Below are positions 6,838-10,989 of a stretch of DNA of 10,989 bases, piece by piece. The stretch is from Candidatus Caenarcanum sp. (GTDB lineage: Bacteria > Cyanobacteriota > Vampirovibrionia > Gastranaerophilales > UBA9971), in the NCBI GenBank assembly GCA_020720345.1, contig DYOT01000030.1, positions 1-10,989 of the forward strand, read 5' to 3'. Within the stretch, counting starts at the first letter, position 1; the number at the start of each line of letters is the position of its first letter. The position numbers and the translations under genes are program-made. The notes beneath the pieces were generated by a model. It saw nothing but the letters and a program-made list of their open reading frames with translations. It was not told the origin of the DNA and searched no databases.

Positions 6838-6910
6838 GTGTTTGGTTAAAACCTCTAAAGCCAACAAAGTTGCCTTTTCGGTTTTACCGCACACCCGCTT
6901 CGCACGAAGC
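6838..6910. repeat. Long nested inverted repeat upstream of fliO
   Basis: Outer arms GTGTTTGGTTAAAACC (6838-6853) and GGTTTTACCGCACAC (6880-6894) pair with one bulge and a two-base mismatch. Inner arms AAAGCCAAC (6857-6865) and GTTGCCTTT (6869-6877) pair around an AAA loop with one mismatch. A separate small stem GCTTCG-CA-CGAAGC follows (6897-6910). It would form a hairpin of nearly 60 bases in the fliO leader, or may be another dispersed palindromic element. Confidence 0.6.
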
Positions 6911-7006
6911 CATATATTATTGTTATTATTCAATGTTAAATTTTTGATTATAATGGCTTCTTAAATTATACAATAAATTTCTGGGAATTATATTTTTTAA
7001 ATGACC

Positions 7007-7056
7007 GGAGGAATAAGAAACAATTGATAAACAATCCTATGCTTGTTAAAATTTAA
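7007..7056 (+). promoter_or_regulatory. Orphan Shine-Dalgarno and possible 10-residue leader peptide before gshB
   Basis: GGAGG at 7007-7011 is the strongest Shine-Dalgarno sequence nearby, yet the gshB ATG is 48 bases away. A tiny frame, TTG at 7024 to TAA at 7054-7056 (MINNPMLVKI), or the shorter one from ATG at 7039 (MLVKI), ends three bases before the gshB start. It could couple translation into gshB, whose own ribosome site is poor. This is inference; the frame is too short to prove. Confidence 0.3.
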
Positions 7057-7059
7057 GAA

Positions 7060-8061
7060 ATGAAAGCAGTTTTTGTAATTGATAAAATTGAATTTAAATA
7101 TTTTGAGTTTAATGAGCTTATAACCTCCTTCTGGCTTATTAAAGAATGTCTTGCAAGAAATTTTGAAGTTTATATTACTACAATGGACAAGCTTTATCTG
7201 GAAGGAAGCAGCCCTTGTGCCTTATTGTATAGAGCTCTTTTTACAGATTCATCAACAAAGCACAATTTTTATTGTGATAAAAAGTATATTTCCAGCTGCT
7301 TAAATGATTTCGACCTAATTTTATTCAGAGCCGACCCTCCTGTAACAATGGAATATATTTTTGCAACCTATATTTTGGATTTTGTCGAAAAATCTTCGAC
7401 CACGGTTGTAAATAATCCCGAAGGCATCAGAAAGGCAAATGAAAAGCTTTATATAAACAATTTTTCGGAATTTGTCCCTGAAAATATAACTACTTCCAGT
7501 GCCAGCTTAATAAAAAATTTCGTTAATGAATACGGGGAAGCAGTGTTAAAACCACTTAACAAATGTTTCGGAAAAGGGGTTTATTACCTGAAAAAAGGCG
7601 ATAAAAACATAAATACAATTATTGATTCCGCTACAAATAGCGGGGAAGTGCCTGTTATGGTTCAGGACTACATAAAAAACGCTATGAATCAGGATAAAAG
7701 AATCTTAATGGTAGGTGGAGAAGCCTATGAAGAATGTATAACAAAGCTTTCAGGCAATGAAGATTTTAAATTCAACTCACAAAGTGATGAATTCTTTAAA
7801 AAAGCGTCTCTTTCCGATAAAGAGCGGGAACTGTGCGGCAGAATTTCTTCAAAATTGCAGGAAGACGGCTTATATTTTGTCGGACTTGATGTAATGGACG
7901 AAAAACTTATTGAAATAAACGTTACAAGCCCAAGTTTCTTTATTAAAGAAATAAATTCAATGTTTAATACTCAAATAGAGAAAAAAATTATTAATTATCT
8001 GGAAGATATTGTAAATAAAAAAGGCATAATAAAGCAGGAGCTTTCTTCAACCCATTTTTAA
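7060..8061 (+). CDS. gshB: Glutathione synthetase-like ATP-grasp ligase
   Basis: A 333-residue protein aligning by eye with bacterial GshB (about 315 residues), which joins gamma-glutamylcysteine and glycine using ATP in the cytoplasm. The N-terminal domain carries FRADPP (89-94, typical RKDPP) and ATYIL (102-106). The ATP-grasp part shows VLKPL (162-166), a Gly-containing loop FGKGVYYLK (170-178), QDYI (202-205), DKRILMVGGE (212-221), FVGLDVM (273-279) and EINVTSPS (285-292). The conserved Ala/Gly-rich stretch before the last third (NLAAGGRGE in E. coli) is replaced by FKFNSQSDEF (236-245), so substrate or kinetics may differ. A stop at 7054-7056 in frame fixes ATG 7060 as the first possible ATG; only a weak AAG lies before it. 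No gshA is in the window. It converges on the small cysteine gene with six bases between. Confidence 0.83.
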   Translation: MKAVFVIDKIEFKYFEFNELITSFWLIKECLARNFEVYITTMDKLYLEGSSPCALLYRALFTDSSTKHNFYCDKKYISSCLNDFDLILFRADPPVTMEYIFATYILDFVEKSSTTVVNNPEGIRKANEKLYINNFSEFVPENITTSSASLIKNFVNEYGEAVLKPLNKCFGKGVYYLKKGDKNINTIIDSATNSGEVPVMVQDYIKNAMNQDKRILMVGGEAYEECITKLSGNEDFKFNSQSDEFFKKASLSDKERELCGRISSKLQEDGLYFVGLDVMDEKLIEINVTSPSFFIKEINSMFNTQIEKKIINYLEDIVNKKGIIKQELSSTHF

Positions 8062-8085
8062 AGGTTATTAAAGAACCTGTTCTTT
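8062..8085. terminator. Possible weak terminator hairpins between convergent genes
   Basis: Two alternative stems overlap at the gshB end: AGGTT (8062-8066) / AACCT (8074-8078), and AAAGAAC (8070-8076) / GTTCTTT (8079-8085) followed by TTCTTC. They lie partly in the last codons of the - strand gene. The T-rich tail favours action on + strand transcripts. The stems are short and AT-rich. Confidence 0.35.
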
Positions 8086-8286
8086 TTCTTCAAGACCTGT
8101 CGGCTTGCCAAGAACTCTGACAAGCTCAAGTACAGTTGCTTTCATCTGGCACCTTTGCGGACCGCCTCTAAAAAATTCACTGTAAAAACAACTTGTACAA
8201 ACACATCCTCTTTGGTAACAATCGACGGCTGCTTTTGTCCATCTTCTGACGGAAGCAACTCTTCCCAAATCCCTACATCTAATCAC
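8068..8286 (-). CDS. Small cysteine-rich conserved-looking protein, function unknown
   Basis: A 72-residue basic protein with six cysteines at 4, 23, 28, 30, 33 and 46, spaced C-x4-C-x-C-x2-C-x12-C in the main block, as in CYQRGCVCTSC (23-33) followed by CQMK (46-49). The spacing suggests metal or Fe-S cluster binding, or a redox role; which one cannot be told. The C-terminal TVLELVRVLGKP (51-62) is probably helical. No membrane segment or signal peptide is seen. The start is set at GTG 8286 because the - strand GGAGAG (complement of 8293-8298) lies six bases ahead of it; the longer frame from TTG at 8301 would run through that ribosome site. A good promoter lies about 110 bases upstream (8395-8422), and the dense non-random cysteine pattern supports a real gene. 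It ends six bases from gshB. I do not recognise the family with certainty. Confidence 0.7.
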   Translation of the reverse strand: MIRCRDLGRVASVRRWTKAAVDCYQRGCVCTSCFYSEFFRGGPQRCQMKATVLELVRVLGKPTGLEEKEQVL

Positions 8287-8394
8287 GAAACGCTCTCCCA
8301 AAACACAAAGCTATGAAACAAACAGGGTGGTTAATTTTTTTCGAGATGAATTATCTAATGTTAATGAGTCCTTAATTAATCCTCCCATAATATG

Positions 8395-8422
8395 ATTATA
8401 TACACAAAGAAAAAGAACTCAA
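8395..8422 (-). promoter_or_regulatory. Probable sigma-70 type promoter of the small cysteine gene
   Basis: On the - strand, TTGAGT (complement of 8417-8422) and a perfect TATAAT (complement of 8395-8400) are spaced by 16 bases. The start of transcription would be near 8388, giving a leader of about 100 bases before GTG at 8286, long for such a short gene. Confidence 0.6.
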
Positions 8423-8471
8423 CAAGTAACTGAACAATTTTTACAATACTACACAACGGGCTGAATACCAT

Positions 8472-8507
8472 GGCATGCCTGAATTTGGCATGCTTTTACA
8501 TGCCAAA
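8472..8507. repeat. Three GGCATGC/CATGCC segments forming alternative hairpins
   Basis: Segment 1 is GGCATGCC (8472-8479), segment 2 TTTGGCATGC (8484-8493) and segment 3 CATGCCAAA (8499-8507). Segments 1 and 2 can pair over 7 bases (loop TGAATTT), and 2 and 3 over 9 bases (loop CTTTTA), but not both at once. The arrangement resembles an attenuator or a multi-site operator. It lies between the divergent small cysteine gene and smpB. Confidence 0.6.
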
Positions 8508-8577
8508 AATTCGACTTAACATATCTTAAAATTGGTGATAGAATGTAAAAAAGTTATCTATTATATTAAACTTCTTC

Positions 8578-8675
8578 TTGTCATCCTGAGCGAAGCGAAG
8601 GATCTGTTTCTTTCTGAATTTAAGATTATATCGATATTAGACAGATTCTTCAGGCTAAAGCCTTCAGAATGACAA
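8578..8675. repeat. Palindromic dispersed repeat (TGTCATCCTGA type), full length
   Basis: Terminal inverted repeats TTGTCATCCTGA (from about 8579) and TCAGAATGACAA (ending 8675) match with one mismatch. Inner arms AAGGATCTGT (8598-8607) and ACAGATTCTT (8641-8650) also pair with one mismatch. A small hairpin AGGCT-AA-AGCCT (8652-8663) is identical to one in copy A at 3807-3818. The element ends 23 bases before smpB and so lies in its promoter region. No transposase is encoded; it looks like a non-autonomous element. Confidence 0.8.
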
Positions 8676-8698
8676 TTTATTATTAACAGGTAAATAAC

Positions 8699-9160
8699 TT
8701 GAGTAAGGACAAACAATATAAAGTCGTATCATCAAACAAAAAAGCTTTCCATGAATACAGTATTCTGGAAAAATACGATGCCGGAATAGTTTTGACCGGT
8801 ACGGAAATCAAATCTGTCCGTGCAGGCAAATTAAATTTAAAAGACAGCTTCGCCAAAATAGAAAAAGGCGAAGTATGGCTTTATAATGCGCATATAAGTC
8901 CTTACGAAATGGGCAATATTTACAATCACCAGCCTGAAAGAAAAAGAAAACTTCTTATGACCAAACAGGAAATAAGAAAACTCACGGATAAATTAAAAGG
9001 GGCAAGTGAAACCTTAGTTCCGCTTAAAGTATATATTTTAGGAGGTTGGGCAAAGGTTGAAATAGGTCTTGCAAAAGGCAAAAAACTTCATGACAAGCGA
9101 GAAGACATTGCCAAAAAAGATGTAAAAAGAGATATAGAAAGAGCGATGAAAGGTCAGTAA
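8699..9160 (+). CDS. smpB: SsrA-binding protein SmpB (trans-translation)
   Basis: A 153-residue protein of normal SmpB length. It binds the tRNA-like end of tmRNA and brings it to stalled ribosomes. Family signatures are NKKAFHEY (13-20), ILEKYDAGIVLTGTEIKSVR (22-41), AHISPYEMGN (64-73), the basic HQPERKRKLL (77-86), LVPLKVYI and the C-terminal AKGKKLHDKRE (125-135), which enters the decoding centre in known structures. The start is TTG at 8699, supported by AGG at 8688-8690 eight bases upstream and by alignment to the usual N-terminus; no in-frame ATG exists before residue 71. A rare start codon suggests low translation. The dispersed repeat ends 23 bases upstream, so its right end may contribute promoter or leader sequence. 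A strong terminator follows at 9187-9221. No ssrA gene was seen in the window. Confidence 0.95.
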   Translation: MSKDKQYKVVSSNKKAFHEYSILEKYDAGIVLTGTEIKSVRAGKLNLKDSFAKIEKGEVWLYNAHISPYEMGNIYNHQPERKRKLLMTKQEIRKLTDKLKGASETLVPLKVYILGGWAKVEIGLAKGKKLHDKREDIAKKDVKRDIERAMKGQ

Positions 9161-9186
9161 TTTTTAGCTGGACCCTAAAGTTTTGT

Positions 9187-9221
9187 AACAAAAAAGCAAC
9201 CGCTTTTTTGTTTTTGTTTTT
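9187..9221 (+). terminator. Rho-independent terminator of smpB
   Basis: AACAAAAAAGC (9187-9197) and GCTTTTTTGTT (9202-9212) form a perfect 11-base stem with the tetraloop AACC, followed by TTTGTTTTT. It lies 27 bases after the smpB stop. The stem has few GC pairs, but its length and the T-tract make it the best terminator of the window. Confidence 0.8.
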
Positions 9222-9245
9222 ATATATATAAGAGAGAGAAAGAGA
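9221..9245. repeat. Dinucleotide tract (TA)n-(AG)n
   Basis: TATATATATA (9221-9230) runs into AGAGAGAGAAAGAGA (9231-9245), between the smpB terminator and the unknown gene at 9286. Such tracts are prone to length change. The TA tract may double as a -10 region for the downstream gene, about 55 bases before its start. Confidence 0.55.
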
Positions 9246-9285
9246 ATTTTTAGGGTAACTTCTTAATATTTGGGGGTAAAAGGGT

Positions 9286-9663
9286 ATGGTTTCATCAATT
9301 GGTGCTAGTAGCGGCACAAGTCAGGCTTATGGAGCAGCACAACAAGGCAATTCATTGATTCAGCAGGGTAAAGTCCCGTTTATTTCGCCAGATTCCAGTT
9401 TTTGGAATGATTATTCATCCCAAGGTATTTCAGAAACGGCAAAAATTGCTAAAATGATATCAGATTCCGGGTTTAGTGCTGGAAACGAGGATGATTCCAC
9501 TAAGAATACTAATGATATTAATAATTTTGATGAATATTATGATAAAAACAAAGATGAGTCTAGATACAAAGGGTTAACTTCAGATCAGCGTATATCCAAA
9601 ATGAAAGAAGATTATTCGGAATACAAAAGTTCCAGACGAGTGCCTATCAATTATTTTGCATAA
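9286..9663 (+). CDS. Hydrophilic protein of unknown function (125 residues)
   Basis: I do not recognise this protein. The N-terminal third (1-30) is rich in Ser, Gly, Ala and Gln (MVSSIGASSGTSQAYGAAQQ), residues 66-90 are acidic and Asn-rich (NEDDSTKNTND, then DEYYDKNKDE), and the C-terminus is basic and Tyr-rich (about 94-125). No signal peptide, membrane segment or cysteine is present, so it looks like a partly disordered soluble protein. GGGGG at 9272-9276 lies nine bases ahead of the ATG and supports translation. It follows the smpB terminator and the dinucleotide tract, so it is likely transcribed separately. Its last 13 bases overlap the 3' end of queD on the other strand. The good ribosome site and open frame favour a real, perhaps lineage-specific gene. 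Confidence 0.6.
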   Translation: MVSSIGASSGTSQAYGAAQQGNSLIQQGKVPFISPDSSFWNDYSSQGISETAKIAKMISDSGFSAGNEDDSTKNTNDINNFDEYYDKNKDESRYKGLTSDQRISKMKEDYSEYKSSRRVPINYFA

Positions 9664-10010
9664 TAGGTTGCTCTAGCTCGTTCTGTTTCCCAAACGCAAA
9701 CCTTTGTAATCTGCGGAATTGTTTCTTTAAGCTGAATATAAATATATTTGGCTATGTTTTCACTACTGGGGCTGATGCCTTTCAACTCTTCAAGCGTATT
9801 CAGGTCGTAATGGTCAAGCCTGTCAAGAATTTTGTTCAGTTCTTCCTTTAAAAATTTAAAATCTATTAAAATTCCTGATTCGTTTAATTCTTCGCCTTCT
9901 GCGTATACTTCAACTTTCCAGTTATGTCCGTGTGGATTTTCGCATTTACCGTTGTAATTAAGCAAGTGATGCGCCGCTGAGAAGTGGGATTCTACTTTTA
10001 CTTCAAACAT
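9651..10010 (-). CDS. queD: 6-carboxy-5,6,7,8-tetrahydropterin synthase (QueD)
   Basis: A 119-residue enzyme of the PTPS/QueD family that turns dihydroneopterin triphosphate into 6-carboxytetrahydropterin, the second step of queuosine (7-deazaguanine) synthesis. Zinc ligands are visible as His14 or His15 (FSAAHH) and His27, His29 (PHGHNW). Catalytic Cys23 stands in CENPHGH (23-29), the C-x3-HGH spacing typical of QueD. Asp66-His67 (RLDHYDLN) and Glu108 (VWETERARATY) complete the active site, and PSSEN (81-85) is the pterin-binding loop. AGGA (complement of 10021-10024) supports the ATG at 10010. A possible extended -10 (TGATAAAAT, complement of 10045-10053) lies upstream. It stands alone, without queC, queE or folE in the window, and converges with the preceding gene with a 13-base overlap. 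Confidence 0.95.
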   Translation of the reverse strand: MFEVKVESHFSAAHHLLNYNGKCENPHGHNWKVEVYAEGEELNESGILIDFKFLKEELNKILDRLDHYDLNTLEELKGISPSSENIAKYIYIQLKETIPQITKVCVWETERARATYYAK

Positions 10011-10069
10011 GTTTTATTTTTCCTGAATTGTTTTCTTAAAATAAATTTTATCATGCATTTTTTTATTAA

Positions 10070-10235
10070 TGTCATCCTGAACTGGCTGCAAAACAAGGCG
10101 AACCGGAGAGCCGTAGTTTTATGCCCCTACTTGCTGTTTCAGCATCTATCAAGAAAAGTTTTTTATACTCACTGGCGTTTCAAGCCCTTATCCTATACAC
10201 GCCCAAACTCGCTTCGCTCAAACAAGGGGCTATAG
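10070..10235. repeat. Probable degraded dispersed repeat with TGTCATCCTGA end
   Basis: The block starts with TGTCATCCTGAACTGG, matching the repeat ends at 8579 and 6376, and is clearly richer in GC than its flanks. Inside are GCTG-TTT-CAGC near 10133-10143 and a long-range imperfect pair AAGCCCTT / AAGGGGCT near the right end, plus CTCGCTTCGCTC. No right terminal repeat was found, so it is either a truncated copy or a composite. Repeat status is inferred from the shared end only. Confidence 0.45.
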
Positions 10236-10370
10236 CTTATTTACCCGTTTCGTTAAAAACTTGTGTTTTTGGCAAGTAAAGATTCTTGTCGTTTTAATAA
10301 GTTATTTGTCTTCTCTCATAACAATTTTGCGGTCTGCGAAAATTTTCTCGAATTATATTGGCATCATATA

Positions 10371-10403
10371 TTGACTTTTGTGTGCACAGGCTTTAACATG
10401 TTA
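10371..10403 (+). promoter_or_regulatory. Promoter and palindromic operator candidates of the toxin-antitoxin operon
   Basis: TTGACT (10371-10376) and TAACAT (10394-10399) are spaced by 17 bases. Two perfect palindromes overlap this promoter: TGTGCACA (10381-10388) in the spacer and TAACATGTTA (10394-10403) over the -10 box, with centres 14 bases apart. Ribbon-helix-helix antitoxins usually bind such sites to repress their own operon, so autoregulation is a reasonable inference. Confidence 0.5.
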
Positions 10404-10433
10404 TTAAAGTTAAAAAATATAAAGGTTGCAATT

Positions 10434-10715
10434 ATGAAACAAAATAGAGTCCATGTAAGACTTCCCGATCCTTTAGCTTGGCACGTTGAACAAATGTGCG
10501 GAGAAGGTGGGCTTTATGATAATGCAAGCGAATTTTTTCGTGATTTGGCACGTCAACATTACGAAAAGGTAGAACATGAAAAAATATTAAAACTTAATGC
10601 AAAGCTCGCTCCTTTGCTTAATAGACCTTTAAGTGAGTGCATAGAAATAGACCCAAAATCTTCCATAGAGGAGTTTAAACAGCGTTGTAGCGCCAAAAGA
10701 AAGTCAAAAAAATGA
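10434..10715 (+). CDS. ParD-like ribbon-helix-helix antitoxin
   Basis: A 93-residue protein with the layout of a ParD-type antitoxin. The N-terminal RVHVRLP (5-11) would form the DNA-binding ribbon, followed by helix A (about 13-23) and helix B in NASEFFRDLARQHYE (30-44). The rest is a charged tail that would wrap and neutralise the toxin. The start at 10434 is chosen because AAAGG (10421-10425) lies eight bases upstream and the ribbon begins at once; a longer frame reaching back to 10263 has no ribosome site and crosses non-coding DNA. The stop overlaps the toxin start in ATGA, so the two are translationally coupled. It should neutralise the toxin and repress the operon through palindromes at 10381-10403. 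The family call is by layout and partner; exact subfamily is unsure. Confidence 0.82.
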   Translation: MKQNRVHVRLPDPLAWHVEQMCGEGGLYDNASEFFRDLARQHYEKVEHEKILKLNAKLAPLLNRPLSECIEIDPKSSIEEFKQRCSAKRKSKK

Positions 10716-10989
10716 GAATAATCTACAACCCTTTAGTTAAAGAACATATTTTTAATATTTATGACACAACTGAAGAAAAATGGGGAGAAAATCAGGCTGA
10801 AGATTATGTAAACGGATTGTATGAATCCATAGAACTCGCTTCAAAAAAACAAAAAGTCTGGAGAAAATATCTTTATTTTAACGAAGATCTTATCAGACCT
10901 GTTTATTATGTTTCTTACAAAAAGCACTTTGTATTTTTTGAAGTAGCAGAAGAAGAAAATGTAATGATTGTTCTTGCTATTTTTCATTC
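10712..10989 (+). CDS. ParE/RelE-superfamily toxin, cut off by the window end
   Basis: A partial frame of 92 complete codons, open to the window edge; the usual length is about 95-105 residues, so only a few are missing. It starts in the ATGA overlap with the antitoxin stop. The order of features matches ParE: an N-terminal helix pair with EEKWGENQAEDYVNGLYESI (21-40), a basic stretch KKQKVWRKYLYF (45-56), a strand IRPVYYVSYKKHFVFFEV (61-78), and a last strand VMIVLAIFH (84-92), where ParE and RelE proteins typically read ILH followed by Arg or Met-Asp. ParE toxins poison DNA gyrase whereas RelE toxins cut mRNA; the antitoxin type favours ParE. The final conserved residues lie beyond the window, so whether the toxin is intact cannot be judged. 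Confidence 0.8.
   Translation, partial: MRIIYNPLVKEHIFNIYDTTEEKWGENQAEDYVNGLYESIELASKKQKVWRKYLYFNEDLIRPVYYVSYKKHFVFFEVAEEENVMIVLAIFH

Larger units (their letters stand above)
6794..7059. other. Divergent intergenic region between fliO and gshB
   Basis: The 266 bases hold the control regions of both genes. The fliO-proximal half has a GC-richer structured element (6838-6910). The gshB-proximal half is very AT-rich and carries an isolated strong Shine-Dalgarno sequence GGAGG (7007-7011) that is too far from the gshB start. TATATT read on the - strand (near 6815-6820) could be a fliO -10 box but has no good -35. No RNA gene was recognised. Confidence 0.5.
8287..8698. other. Gene-free region with promoter, hairpins and a repeat
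   Basis: About 410 bases with no convincing gene on either strand. It holds the promoter and leader of the small cysteine gene (8287-8422), nested inverted repeats at 8472-8507 and the dispersed repeat at 8578-8675. A 25-codon - strand frame in the leader has no proper ribosome site and is not annotated. Confidence 0.6.
10011..10433. other. Gene-free region between queD and the toxin-antitoxin pair
   Basis: About 420 bases without a convincing gene. It includes the queD leader, a repeat-like GC-richer block (10070-10235), a small hairpin AAAAAC-TTGT-GTTTTT (10255-10270) and the promoter and operator-like palindromes of the antitoxin gene. Reading frames across it have no ribosome sites and no protein-like composition. 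Confidence 0.55.

Noticed and set aside
8287..8301. Longer start (TTG at 8301) for the small cysteine gene
   Set aside because: It would place the clear GGAGAG ribosome site inside the coding region; GTG at 8286 fits that site.
9984..10235. 83-codon + strand frame
   Set aside because: It spans the start of queD, its leader and the repeat-like block; hydrophobic start is chance AT-rich sequence.
10263..10433. Upstream extension of the antitoxin by 57 residues
   Set aside because: No ribosome site at 10263, and it would run over the promoter and palindromes; the ATG at 10434 has AAAGG at good spacing and fits the family N-terminus.

Overview
This AT-rich window (about 35-40% GC by eye) holds eleven recognisable or probable protein genes separated by unusually repeat-laden intergenic DNA. 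The gene mix suggests a low-GC Gram-negative bacterium: a Proteobacteria/Cyanobacteria-type glutathione synthetase, a DUF3326 protein (a family I know mainly from cyanobacteria and plastid-bearing eukaryotes), a bacterial deoxyhypusine-synthase-like enzyme and a FliO flagellar export protein. A non-photosynthetic relative of Cyanobacteria (Melainabacteria/Vampirovibrionia, such as Gastranaerophilales) would fit best. That is an inference from gene content, not a proof.

Left part (1-3694, all + strand): hpt (purine salvage) is followed after 3 bases by a DUF3326 gene, probably as one transcript. Then come an HD-GYP cyclic-di-GMP phosphodiesterase-like protein with its own -10 box, and a deoxyhypusine-synthase-like enzyme that probably makes a polyamine, since bacteria have no eIF5A. 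Positions 3695-4494 carry no gene. They hold two related copies of a palindromic dispersed repeat with TGTCATTGCGA / TCGCAATGACA ends.

Middle part (4495-8286): metY (O-acetylhomoserine sulfhydrylase, +) meets fliO (-) tail to tail with a single base between the stops. The fliO linker contains a peptide encoded by a second repeat family (TGTCATCCTGA type). A structured, divergent intergenic region with a long imperfect hairpin separates fliO from gshB (+). gshB converges on a small cysteine-rich gene (-) of unknown function, whose start is best read as GTG at 8286.

Right part (8287-10989): a gene-free stretch holds a promoter for the small cysteine gene, a set of mutually exclusive hairpins and a full-length TGTCATCCTGA-type repeat. 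It is followed by smpB (TTG start, strong terminator), an unrecognised 125-residue hydrophilic protein, and queD on the opposite strand with its 3' end overlapping that gene. The window closes with a ParD/ParE-like toxin-antitoxin pair sharing an ATGA overlap. The toxin runs off the window, and its promoter carries palindromes that could be the autoregulatory operator.

Most genes are ordinary housekeeping genes. The parts that deserve a second look are the repeat families (including one captured in a coding sequence), the alternative hairpins at 8472-8507, the hairpin upstream of fliO, the small cysteine protein and the unusual glutathione-synthetase and deoxyhypusine-synthase homologues. I see no clear new defence or mobile system.
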